Source of the DNA: CADCVW01 sp964251385
GTDB lineage: Bacteria > Pseudomonadota > Alphaproteobacteria > Sphingomonadales > Sphingomonadaceae
Assembly: GCA_964251385.1 (NCBI GenBank)
Contig: CAXUJK010000003.1
Span: 434,001-498,000, forward strand
Direction of reading: 5' to 3'
Length of the DNA stretch: 64,000 nucleotides
The position numbers and the translations under genes are program-made. Below the pieces are notes generated by a model. The model did not search any database and was not told where the DNA came from. It was given only the letters and a program-made list of their open reading frames with translations. Positions 8,338 through 15,806 of this stretch are shown one piece after another; positions within the stretch are counted from its first letter, which is position 1; each line of letters begins with the position of its first letter.

Positions 8338-8916
8338 TCAGGGCGTTGTCAGCGCCCGCTCGACAAGGGTGATTCCGAGATACGCGACCACGATAATCGC
8401 GAGGACCGCGGGCGCCCCCACGAACCAGGCGAGGATGACGAGCAACCGCCGCCAGACATCGAAATCGAGTTCACGCCCTTTGCTTGCCGCCTTGATCCCG
8501 ACCTGGAGCGTCGATCCGAACGCGTGGGAGGGCTCCCGAACTTCCTGATCGGCACTTTGGTCGGGGCTCCGCAGCGGCAGATCACCCGGCACCTCGTAGG
8601 CCATGATCACGGGCGACCGATCAAGCGGTTCGGTTTCAGTTGTATTCGGTTGAAGAAGTTCAACTTGTCGTCGAGCCTCGTAAGCTAGGAGGGCAGCACC
8701 GGCTCTGGCGCCTCCTCGCATCTCGAGCTTGCGGCTCCCCGCGTATACATATTGCTGCACCGACCGGTAGGTTAGCCCGAGCTCCGGACCGATCTCCTTG
8801 GCCTGTTTCCCCGAGGCCGCGAGTCGCAGGCACGCGCGTTCGGTCGGCGTGAGGCTCTGGTAAAGCGCCTCATCGATCTCACGCTCTCCGCTGGTCCGCT
8901 GCGGTTCAGTCGACAT
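8338..8916 (-). CDS. LuxR-type HTH regulator with C-terminal membrane anchor
   Basis: A 192-residue protein from the ATG at 8914-8916. Residues of about 20-75 form a LuxR/GerE-type helix-turn-helix (LTPTERACLRLAASGKQAKE, then LTYRSVQQYVYAGSRKLEM). The C-terminus has a single strong membrane span (RRLLVILAWFVGAPAVLAII). The linker is acidic. This architecture, DNA-binding domain plus one transmembrane helix with no receiver domain, is frequent in sphingomonads, where the input is unknown. It is the first gene of the operon with the hypothetical, membrane and RadC genes, so it may regulate them. An in-frame start at 9009 would add 31 unconvincing residues. Confidence 0.8.
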   Translation of the reverse strand: MSTEPQRTSGEREIDEALYQSLTPTERACLRLAASGKQAKEIGPELGLTYRSVQQYVYAGSRKLEMRGGARAGAALLAYEARRQVELLQPNTTETEPLDRSPVIMAYEVPGDLPLRSPDQSADQEVREPSHAFGSTLQVGIKAASKGRELDFDVWRRLLVILAWFVGAPAVLAIIVVAYLGITLVERALTTP

Positions 8917-9034
8917 GGCCCTTGGTTCGGTGCCTCCATCCCTGCAGCTTCGTTCATCTAAGCGGCGAGCATAGATCGACGTGCCCCGAATGGATTGGGT
9001 CATCGTCAAACGCTATTGTCCGCGCTAGGAGATC

Positions 9035-9214
9035 ATGATGCGTCTTAACACCACGAAGAGCTTGAAGCTTGCGCGCCACGTCAAGGGGCGCTTTGGCACC
9101 TGGAACGACGTGCGGCGGGCCGCACGCGTCGAGGATGGCGTTTACGTGCTCGAACCGGCGGCTGCCCTTCCAGCTGACGAACCTCTCGGCATGAAGCGAC
9201 CCGCCGCGAAGTAG
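9035..9214 (+). CDS. Small basic hypothetical protein, 59 aa
   Basis: A 59-residue frame starting at ATG 9035 (second ATG at 9038) with a good AGGAG ribosome binding site at 9027-9031. The product is basic (MMRLNTTKSLKLARHVKGRF) with TWNDVRRAARVEDGVYVLEP after it. It ends 4 bp before the ATG of the next gene, which suggests translational coupling. No family is recognised. It is divergent from the LuxR-type regulator, and their starts are about 120 bp apart. Confidence 0.55.
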   Translation: MMRLNTTKSLKLARHVKGRFGTWNDVRRAARVEDGVYVLEPAAALPADEPLGMKRPAAK

Positions 9215-9218
9215 CCGC

Positions 9219-9976
9219 ATGGCGTTCAGCTACTCGTTCTTCGTTGTCCTTATTCTGTTGTTTCCGGGCCTGACTTTTTGGGCAGGCTTAAGGGCAGGGG
9301 AGCAAAGCGATTTTCTAGCACCCGCGCCTGACCGGCCAGGCTCTACCCTGACATTGCTTATCGTGATGATGGGGACCGTTCTCGGTCACGCGCTGGGCGC
9401 GAGCTTCTTCGCGGCGCTCGCAGGATGGCGCGAACACACAAGCTTTTGGATCGACGTCGGTTACGATCCGAATCCATACAAGGCGCTGCTGAGAGGATCC
9501 GCGGCGCTGCGCGACATCCCCGATCTGGCTCTCCAATCATGGTTAGTGGCTTCTTCCTGATCGCCGCGGCGACCGGTGCCCTGGCCTACTGGATGGCACG
9601 CCGAAATGTCCTGACGGACCGAACGGACCCGATCGCATACGGCTGGCTCAATCCAGCCGTGCAGGCGGTGAAGAAGGGCAACGCTTTCGTCGTGGCCTAT
9701 GTCCTGACCAAGACCAGCCACGAAGGCGCTTCGATCGCCTACGAGGGCGTGGTCCAACAACTTGCGCTCGACGACGACCAGTCGATCAAGCTCGTCATCC
9801 TGAACGAGGTCGACCGTTTCCTCGTCAAGATCACGGAGCAAGGGATCGAGCGGCTGGACGCTGAGACGACGCCCATCACACAGCTGCAGATCACGGCCAC
9901 GGAGATCGCCAACATAGCGCTGGAGGTCGTTCGCGCGGAGGACAAGGACGTCGCCGCAATCGAGGTTGAACACTGA
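9219..9976 (+). pseudogene. Membrane protein with cytosolic C-terminal domain, frameshifted
   Basis: The first frame encodes two or three hydrophobic spans (MAFSYSFFVVLILLFPGLTF at the start) and reaches LALQSW before stopping at 9560. The next frame continues at once with VSGFFLIAAATGALAYWMAR, a further span, then a soluble domain of about 120 residues (AYVLTKTSHEGASIAYEGVV onward) ending at 9976. Adding one base near 9541-9546 fuses them into a protein of about 252 residues. The architecture resembles DUF6338-type membrane proteins, but this match is from memory and weak. No slippery heptamer suited to programmed frameshifting is visible, so a mutation or sequencing error is likelier. It follows the 59-residue gene. 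Confidence 0.6.
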
Positions 9977-10001
9977 TGCTTGAGGCTTTCCGGGGAGACA
10001 T

Positions 10002-10394
10002 GTGCGCCAACTGAGCCTGCGCGTGGTGGGCGCCGGCCACGCGAACAAGCGGGGCGGCGACCGCCGGTTCGAGGTCCTGCTGTGCGTCCCCGGCGAGCCG
10101 GTCGAACTCGTGCCCGAGCCCCGTAACCCCGCCGATCCGAACGCCATCGCGGTGTTCAGCGTCCGCGGCGTCCAGCTCGGCTACGTGACCGCCGAGCGGG
10201 CGCCGCTGATCGGCGGCATGCTGCGCGCCGGACGCGACGTCCAGGCCATCTTCCAGGAGGCAATCGCGACCGCAGCCGTGATCCGAGTCGGCATCGACGG
10301 CATCGCGCCACAATTGCCGACGGAAAGGTCGGTACCTGATCCAAGTCGTGACGACGTCGACTTCTGGCCCGACTACGTACCGCCGGACGGATGA
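10002..10394 (+). CDS. HIRAN-domain protein
   Basis: A 130-residue protein whose residues 5-85 match the HIRAN domain: VVGAGHANKRGGDRRFEVLL, then GEPVELVPEPRNPADPNAIA, then GVQLGYVTAERAPLI. HIRAN domains bind DNA ends or ssDNA in eukaryotic HLTF/Rad5, and in bacteria occur as short stand-alone proteins, often near mobile or repair genes. The GTG start at 10002 has GGGGAGA at 9992-9998. An ATG two bases upstream is in another frame. The tail (DVDFWPDYVPPDG) is acidic. The stand-alone role is unknown. Confidence 0.85.
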   Translation: MRQLSLRVVGAGHANKRGGDRRFEVLLCVPGEPVELVPEPRNPADPNAIAVFSVRGVQLGYVTAERAPLIGGMLRAGRDVQAIFQEAIATAAVIRVGIDGIAPQLPTERSVPDPSRDDVDFWPDYVPPDG

Positions 10395-10794
10395 TGATTG
10401 CGACATATTGGGCTGGGATGGAACAGCTGGTTCAAGGCTGCCCGGTCGTGCGACAAGCATCGATGCACGAAGTCTAGAGCATCAGCGAGGAACCACGTCG
10501 ACGGAGGTGCCGAGCCGGTCGTTGGGTCTCGCGCTATTCCGCGGCCGGGCTTGCGCGCCGGCAGTCGACCATCAATAAACGAGCGTCGCGGTCATCGCAA
10601 AAGCGGGGAGGAGGCGCGTCGAGGCTCGCCTCATGAATAGGCGATGGCGCAGTCTCGCGACCGCGTCATCGCGGCGTCCAACTGACCCGCAATCGCGCGG
10701 CGGGCATTGCTTCTGGCCAGGGCAGGCGGTCAACGAGTCCGCTCAACGGCACGATCATTTTGCAGCCTTCATGCGGTTCGATCGTGCTCTTCAT
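10395..10794. other. No gene recognised
   Basis: About 400 bp after the HIRAN gene hold no convincing frame, repeat or RNA gene. They border the decayed modC remnant and may be further degraded transporter DNA. Confidence 0.4.
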
Positions 10795-11455
10795 CCCGGA
10801 GCGCGGAAGCACATCGGCGGCGAGCCCGGTATCGACGATGCGTCGTGCGTCGAGTTACAGGACGAGATCGCCCAGACTCCGCGCCTCGTCCGCGTGGTGC
10901 GTGACCTGGACGATCGGCACGCAGAACTCGGCGCGTAGGCGCCCGACGTAACGCAGCGCTTCCGCCCGCCGCGGCCTATTCAACGCAGACACGGGTTCGT
11001 CGAGCAGCAGCAGATCGGGCTGCGACAGCAACGCCCGCCCGAGCGCGACGCGCTGCCGCTGGCCGTTCGAAAGGTCCGCCGTATGGCGATCGAGCAGATG
11101 CCCGATCGCCAGCACCTCCACCACCCGTTCGAGCCGGATCGGACGCACGCCTCCAGCCGTAGAGTAGGTTGGCACGTACGGGCATGTGCGGAGACAGCCG
11201 CGCGTCCTGATGCACCGTGCCGATCCGACGGCGTTCGAGGAGCACGCGGAGGCGAAGAGCAGTGTCGGTCAGCACGCGTTCGCTGATCGCGATCCGGGCG
11301 TCAGACGCGCGCAGCATGCCCGCGATCGCCGCCAGCGTCGCTGACTTGGCCGCGCCGAACGGACTAGAAAGCACGGTGCTGCCGTCGGCGAGAGCCTCGA
11401 ACGCGACATAGAGAAGGAATTTGCTCAGCCGCTCCCGAACCCGGACAAACGGCAT
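10795..11455 (-). pseudogene. modC: Decayed molybdate ABC transporter ATPase (modC)
   Basis: ModC would energise molybdate import with ModB and ModA. The minus strand reads MPFVRVRERLSKFLLYVAFE, then RRRIGTVHQDARLSPHMPVR, then ANLLYGW, closely resembling ModC. After LLYGW the frame breaks near 11160-11175 and resumes as VVEVLAIGHLLDRHTADLSN with signature GQRQRVALGRALLSQP and Walker B LLLLDEP. The Walker A is degenerate (SPFGAAKSAT in place of GxSGAGKST). A TAA at 10855-10857 interrupts LVL and LDARRIVDTGLAADVL, which also look like ModC. The C-terminal TOBE domain is absent. Three or more lesions make this a certain pseudogene. Confidence 0.88.
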
Positions 11456-11552
11456 CAACGTCCGGCGTGGGGGCGGCCAGCGCGGCGGCAAACGAGATCA
11501 GCGACAGCCGCAACGCCGCCTCGCCGCCGAGCGCACCATCCATGGCTTCTGG
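11456..11552 (-). pseudogene. modB: Decayed molybdate permease 3' remnant (modB)
   Basis: Just upstream of the modC remnant, on the same strand, the frame PEAMDGALGGEAALRLSLIS followed by FAAALAA matches the last membrane helix of ModB permeases (GGEAAALRLALIS-type). Degraded matches to the ModB body (GEGIGAF like GEFGA) may continue to about 11650 in shifted frames. No ModA-like binding protein gene is visible. Together with modC this marks a lost molybdate transport operon. Confidence 0.65.
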
Positions 11553-11738
11553 AACGCCTGAACCGCATCATTGATCTCTACTCGGCCCAGGAACGCGCCA
11601 ATTCCTTCACCGCCTGCAGCTACGATGAAATCTGATCGAGAACCGCTGATAAACGGTCGTACTGAGAAGGCGCAGATCGCTTGAGCGACGTAGCGAAGGT
11701 GTGGCGCGCGCACCGGCGAGGCCTCACATGCGAGTCTC

Positions 11739-12677
11739 CTAGGTAAGGAAGCTCACACCACCCCAGCGATGCAGGCGAACCGCTTTGGTTTCGGCCAAAC
11801 CGCTAAGCCAACGATCCACTTGGCCGAGATCAATGACGACACTAAGCTTGCGACGAGCCGCAGCACGGTTGAGCAGGACAATCCGCCCGCGATAGTGAGG
11901 CGCTAGCGTGGCCAGGATCTCCTCCAGCGACCGATCCTTGATAATCAGCTTCCCGCGCGTCCATGCGATGGTCTGCGAGGCGTCGACGGCCTCGACTTCA
12001 CCGAGACCGTTCCCGGATTTGATCGCTAAAGCCTGATCGGCGACAAGCAGCGTGCGACGTTCGTCGCTGGAGGCTTCGACCGATCCTTCGGCTACAACGA
12101 CCCGGACGGCCTCGCGGCGTGAAACCAAGAACACGGTGCCGATGTCTCGGATGGTTCCATCGCCGACGTCGACGATGAACGGGCGTCGTTCGTCATGCAC
12201 GACCGTGAACAGCGCCTCACCTCGCACCAGCTCGATCCTGCGAACGCCGTCATGAAAGTCGACGTCCAGAGCGGAATTGCCCGCCAACACCATCTGGCTG
12301 CCATCCTGTAGACGCACGATCCGACGCTCACCCCGCGCGGTGGCCTGATCATACTGCCAAACGGAGAAGGTCCGCTCTCCCAGCCCGGCGCACAAGGCTA
12401 TCGATGCCGCGAGCGACAGCCGCGTCGCCGCTTTCCGCCATCTGCGGCGTCGACCTTGAGGGTGCACATGGGGCAATGCCGCGCCGACCGTCTGCCAGAG
12501 CAGTCGTGCCCGGGCTAGCGCCTCCTTATGGCTCGGACCTTGATCTCTCCATCTCCTGAAGGCCTCATGATCATCTGGCGTCGAGTCGCCCGAGGTCAGC
12601 CGAACGACCCAGCTCAAGGCCTCGTCGTCGAGACTGCTTGGCTGCGGGTCGGCCGAGGAGTGTATGAGCCGTAACAT
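11739..12677 (-). CDS. FecR-family anti-sigma factor / transmembrane sensor
   Basis: A 312-residue protein. Residues 15-75 are the cytosolic FecR N-terminal domain (LSWVVRLTSGDSTPDDHEAF, then RRWRDQGPSHKEALARARLL) that holds the sigma factor. A membrane span lies at about 90-105 (LSLAASIALCAGLG). The periplasmic FecR domain follows (RIVRLQDGSQMVLAGNSALD, then VRGEALFTVVHDERRPFIVD). The end (VIDLGQVDRWLSGLAETKAV) resembles the STN-like fold that contacts the receptor. FecR proteins relay receptor occupancy to their sigma factor. The gene lies 37 bp after the sigma gene. The partner is predicted to be the STN-bearing receptor at 15807. Confidence 0.92.
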   Translation of the reverse strand: MLRLIHSSADPQPSSLDDEALSWVVRLTSGDSTPDDHEAFRRWRDQGPSHKEALARARLLWQTVGAALPHVHPQGRRRRWRKAATRLSLAASIALCAGLGERTFSVWQYDQATARGERRIVRLQDGSQMVLAGNSALDVDFHDGVRRIELVRGEALFTVVHDERRPFIVDVGDGTIRDIGTVFLVSRREAVRVVVAEGSVEASSDERRTLLVADQALAIKSGNGLGEVEAVDASQTIAWTRGKLIIKDRSLEEILATLAPHYRGRIVLLNRAAARRKLSVVIDLGQVDRWLSGLAETKAVRLHRWGGVSFLT

Positions 12678-12714
12678 GCCTGTAGAACGAGTCAGCGACC
12701 GCGAACCCGCAACG

Positions 12715-13284
12715 TCAGTCGCAACAAGACGATCTGATGGAGCTCAGGCGCTCTCGGCAATGGCGCAGGGCACGCAGGCGGGCCTTCTCAACCAGGCTGC
12801 TGGAAACGCCCAGGCGTTCGGCGATCTCCATGTCGTTCAAACCTTTTGCCTGCGACAGGAACAGGACCTCGCCACACCGTTCCGGCAGCTCGGACAGTGC
12901 CGTGTCGACTTGTCGAAGCTCGTCGCGCGAGACGGCGACAACGTCAGGACCTTGCTCCACGTCCTCGAACAAAACTTGCGCGCCGCTGAGAATTTCTAAG
13001 CGGCGAGCTTCGACCTTCCGATGATCGATCGCAAGGTTTTTAGCCATGCGCAGCAAATAGCTGCGTCCACGCCGCCGATCCTCGATCGCAGGCTGAATCG
13101 AGGCCAACTTGACGAAGATGTCGTGCGTCAGATCCGCCGCCAGATGCTCGTCGCCCAATCGGCGACGCAGGAAACGCGAAATCTCATCTCGCATCTCCGT
13201 GAACAGCTCTTGCAGCTCAAGGCGACCCAACGAAACGCCCGTGCGTCGCTCTTCGACATCGGTGCTATCGAGACGTGGCACCAC
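12715..13284 (-). CDS. ECF-family RNA polymerase sigma factor (FecI-like)
   Basis: A 189-residue protein with sigma region 2 at about 25-95 (MRDEISRFLRRRLGDEHLAA, then DLTHDIFVKLA, then YLLRMAKNLAIDHRK) and region 4 at about 120-175 (LPERCGEVLFLSQAKGLNDM, then IAERLGVSSSLVEKARLRAL). FecI-type factors turn on TonB receptor operons when the receptor is loaded. It sits upstream of the FecR gene and is divergent from exbB-exbD-tonB-receptor, its likely target. The CDS ends in SSCCD, an unusual cysteine pair. A TCACAGTGA palindrome lies at 13386-13394 in the divergent intergenic DNA. Confidence 0.93.
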   Translation of the reverse strand: MVPRLDSTDVEERRTGVSLGRLELQELFTEMRDEISRFLRRRLGDEHLAADLTHDIFVKLASIQPAIEDRRRGRSYLLRMAKNLAIDHRKVEARRLEILSGAQVLFEDVEQGPDVVAVSRDELRQVDTALSELPERCGEVLFLSQAKGLNDMEIAERLGVSSSLVEKARLRALRHCRERLSSIRSSCCD

Positions 13285-13525
13285 AGCGGCTGTCTACTCC
13301 TCCCAGAGAGCTTCGACTGTCGACGAATCGACCGCGGGCCGATGATGTCGTGGTCAGCAGTGAAAGAGGCTCCATGGCAATCATGTCACAGTGATGTTGC
13401 CATATCAAGTCGATGGCTCGAAGCCCCGCAGGTGACGCGCGTCCGCGCATATGCGGGTTTTGGTCCCGCCACTCGTTATCACTTCAACAACGGAAGGCGT
13501 CGCGCCCCCGGGGCAGGAGAGTAGA

Positions 13526-14428
13526 ATGGTGGCCGCCGAACAATCAGGAAGTGACTGGCTCGCGCCTTCGGTGTGGAAGCCCGTGATCGCGGGCCTTTCT
13601 CTCGCGTCCAGCGGTACTGCAATCGCGGCAACCTCAATGCCGACTTTATCCGGAAACGCCGGCATTCTTGAGATCGTCGGCCACGCGGACCCGATCGTCA
13701 AATTAGTCATGCTGATCCTTGTGGCAGCATCGATTGCGACCTGGGCGCTTTGGTTCACCAAACTCGGCGAGCTCCGTACCGCCAAGGCCGCACTCGCCAG
13801 CGACATCGCGCTCCTCACCCCGGCCCAGAAGCTTAGCGACACGACAGCGACAAACTACACCGCGACGGGCGACATCTTGCGCATGGCGACAGACGAGCTG
13901 GCCAGGGCCGGCGCTTCCCCGACGCGGCGGGCGATCGAAGGTGTGGAGGAGCGCTTCGCGGCGCAACTGCCGATCATCGAGTCGCGTGCGACCTACAAGG
14001 TGCTGCGCGGCACGAACCTGATCGCCTCGATCGGCGCCGTAGCGCCTTTCGTCGGACTGGCGGCGACGGTGTGGGGGATCATGAACAGCTTCCTCGGCAT
14101 CGCGAACACCAAGTCGACAAGCCTCGCTGTCGTCGCGCCGGGCATCGCGGAAGCTTTGTTCGCCACTGCCATGGGGCTTGCCGTCGCGATTCCGGCGGTG
14201 CTCATCTACAACAGCTTGGCGCGGTCCATCGCGGGGTATCGGCGCCTGCTCAACGAGGCCGCAGTACTTTGCGCCTGCGTTCTGAGCCGTGAGCTGGAGA
14301 TGAAGGATATCGGCAGCGGACCCGGCAGGATTGTGCCGGTTCCCCGCTGGAGCGGAGATTCGAGCGCGTCTCAACCCGACAGTTCGCCGCCAGCGAGTGA
14401 GCATCCCGCCGGCCTGACGGGGCGCTAA
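13526..14428 (+). CDS. exbB: ExbB proton-channel subunit of a TonB energising complex
   Basis: Starting at ATG 13526 (AGGAG at about 13515), the product has 300 residues. Membrane spans lie at about 50-75 (VKLVMLILVAASIATWALWF), 165-190 (LIASIGAVAPFVGLAATVWG) and 205-230 (FATAMGLAVAIPAVLIYNSL), the three-helix MotA/TolQ/ExbB pattern with a large cytosolic loop between 1 and 2. ExbB and ExbD use the proton gradient to drive TonB. The in-frame ATG at 13451 would add 25 unlikely residues. The C-terminus has an extra Ser/Pro-rich tail. The next gene, exbD, starts 3 bp after the stop, giving one operon with tonB. Confidence 0.93.
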   Translation: MVAAEQSGSDWLAPSVWKPVIAGLSLASSGTAIAATSMPTLSGNAGILEIVGHADPIVKLVMLILVAASIATWALWFTKLGELRTAKAALASDIALLTPAQKLSDTTATNYTATGDILRMATDELARAGASPTRRAIEGVEERFAAQLPIIESRATYKVLRGTNLIASIGAVAPFVGLAATVWGIMNSFLGIANTKSTSLAVVAPGIAEALFATAMGLAVAIPAVLIYNSLARSIAGYRRLLNEAAVLCACVLSRELEMKDIGSGPGRIVPVPRWSGDSSASQPDSSPPASEHPAGLTGR

Positions 14429-14430
14429 CG

Positions 14431-14871
14431 ATGAGCATGCGCCTGAGCCACAGCGACGAAGGTCTCGTAGAGACGCATGAGATCAACGTCACGCCGTTCA
14501 TCGACGTGATGCTCGTCCTGTTGATCATCTTCATGATCACGGCGCCGCTGATGACGGTGGATATACCCGTCAACCTGCCGGTGGCGAGCGCCGAACAGAA
14601 GCCCGCGCCGACCGAGCCCGTCTACCTGTCGCTCAAGGCCGACCATTCGCTGGCCGTCGGCGAACGAACGATCGCCCGGACCGATCTCATCGCGGCCATC
14701 TCCGCGGCAACGAAGGGCGACAAGGCGTCGACGATCTTCGTCCGTGCGGACAAGACGCTGGAGCTGGATCATTTGATGGGATTGTTGAATGAACTACGCA
14801 ATGCCGGGTACGTCAAGTTCGCGCTCGTCGGATTGGAGCAGGTTCCAGGCGGCGGCACTGGAACGTCGTGA
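14431..14871 (+). CDS. exbD: ExbD, TonB-system energising protein
   Basis: A 146-residue protein with the ExbD/TolR signature: a short cytosolic N-terminus (ETHEINVTPFIDVMLVLLII), one membrane span (LVLLIIFMITAPLMT, about 27-42) containing the essential aspartate at FIDVML, and a periplasmic domain ending in LNELRNAGYVKFALVGLEQV. It forms the rotor-type channel with ExbB and transfers energy to TonB. It begins 3 bp after exbB and overlaps the start of tonB. Confidence 0.95.
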   Translation: MSMRLSHSDEGLVETHEINVTPFIDVMLVLLIIFMITAPLMTVDIPVNLPVASAEQKPAPTEPVYLSLKADHSLAVGERTIARTDLIAAISAATKGDKASTIFVRADKTLELDHLMGLLNELRNAGYVKFALVGLEQVPGGGTGTS

Positions 14872-15670
14872 CGCGCCGGCTGACGGCCAGGCGCCTTCCC
14901 GATCGCGCCTGACGCGCGGAGAGCTTTGGGGGGCATCGATCTCCGTCGGCTTACATCTGGCCGTCGCCGCGCTGGTCTTCGTCCGCTGGACCGGAACGCC
15001 CGAGGCGCCTCCGCCCAAGCAGCCGGCGATGGCGATCGAACTCGCCCCCCTTCCCGCCGCGCCGCCCGCCAAACCCGAACAAGTCGCGCCCGGCGTCGAG
15101 CAGGTCAAAGCCGAAGAGCCGGTCGAGACCGAAGTGAAGGAGTTGGAGCTGCCGCCGGTGCCTGTCGTGGCGGTGGCCGATGCGCCGGTGGTCGTCCCGA
15201 AGACGACCGAGCGCAAGCCCGATCCAAGACCAACCCCCATGCCGACCCCGCCGCGGCCCGCGGTTCAGCAGACTTCGGCTCCGGCGGCCGTGCCGCTTCT
15301 TCCTACCCGAGAGAAGGCAGGCGCGCCGGCCGTGGGCACGCCCACGGCGAGCGATCAGATCGCAGAGCAGACCTGGCAAGGACAGGTCATGGCGAAACTC
15401 GAACGAAGCAAACGCTATCCTGCCGAATCTCAGCAGGCGAAGGAAGAGGATCGCGTCCGGATGACGATCAGGGTGGATCGCTCGGGGCGTGTCCTTGAAA
15501 GGTCCATCGTCAAGAGCCGGGGTCACGCGCGGCTGGATGCGGAAGCCATGGCGGTGATCATGCGGGCCAGTCCATTTGCTGCGCCCCCGGCTTCGATGCG
15601 CGACGGGGATCTGAAGTTCGACGTCTATATCGACTTCCTCGTCGCCAAGGTACGCGGACGGCGTCGCTAG
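14789..15670 (+). CDS. tonB: TonB energy-transducing protein
   Basis: The coding frame runs to 15670. An anchor helix lies at about 48-68 (GASISVGLHLAVAALVFVRW), followed by a long Pro/Glu/Val-rich periplasm-spanning region and a C-terminal TonB domain (about 200-285: MAKLERSKRYPAESQQAKEE, then MTIRVDRSGRVLERSIVKSR, then LDAEAMAVIMRASPFAAPPA). TonB carries energy from ExbBD to outer-membrane receptors. The ATG at 14789 lies inside exbD and gives a long polar leader. An unmarked start close to the exbD stop (for example the CTG near 14855) is possible, so the true N-terminus is uncertain. Having its own TonB suggests a dedicated system. Confidence 0.9.
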   Translation: MNYAMPGTSSSRSSDWSRFQAAALERRDAPADGQAPSRSRLTRGELWGASISVGLHLAVAALVFVRWTGTPEAPPPKQPAMAIELAPLPAAPPAKPEQVAPGVEQVKAEEPVETEVKELELPPVPVVAVADAPVVVPKTTERKPDPRPTPMPTPPRPAVQQTSAPAAVPLLPTREKAGAPAVGTPTASDQIAEQTWQGQVMAKLERSKRYPAESQQAKEEDRVRMTIRVDRSGRVLERSIVKSRGHARLDAEAMAVIMRASPFAAPPASMRDGDLKFDVYIDFLVAKVRGRRR

Positions 15671-15672
15671 AA

Positions 15673-15706
15673 GGCCGATCGAGCGGGATCGCGCTTCCGA
15701 TCGGCC
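15673..15706. terminator. Hairpin between tonB and the receptor gene
   Basis: GGCCGATCG at 15673-15681 and CGATCGGCC at 15698-15706 form a perfect 9-bp stem immediately after the tonB stop. No T-run follows on the plus strand (GAAAAAC follows), so it may be a weak terminator, an RNA-stability hairpin or an attenuating structure separating tonB from the receptor gene. Confidence 0.45.
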
Positions 15707-15806
15707 GAAAAACTGCGCCACAACGCGTGACCGCGTTGCGGGTTTCTGCTCCCTCGCTCGTTATACAATCAGAAGAGTAGCCAAACGGGCTAGCAGGGGG
15801 AACTCG

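Noticed and set aside
9539..9541. ATG at 9539 as the start of a separate gene overlapping the upstream membrane frame
   Set aside because: No ribosome binding site is present and the spans on either side read as one protein; a frameshift is a simpler explanation.
13376..13402. GGCAA-TTGCC flanked palindrome around TCACAGTGA as a Fur or CRP box
   Set aside because: Arms match only partly and the inner repeat is short; the evidence is too weak for a named regulator.
14855..14872. A GTG overlapping the exbD stop as the tonB start
   Set aside because: The GTG at 14868 is in a different frame from tonB, so it cannot be the start.
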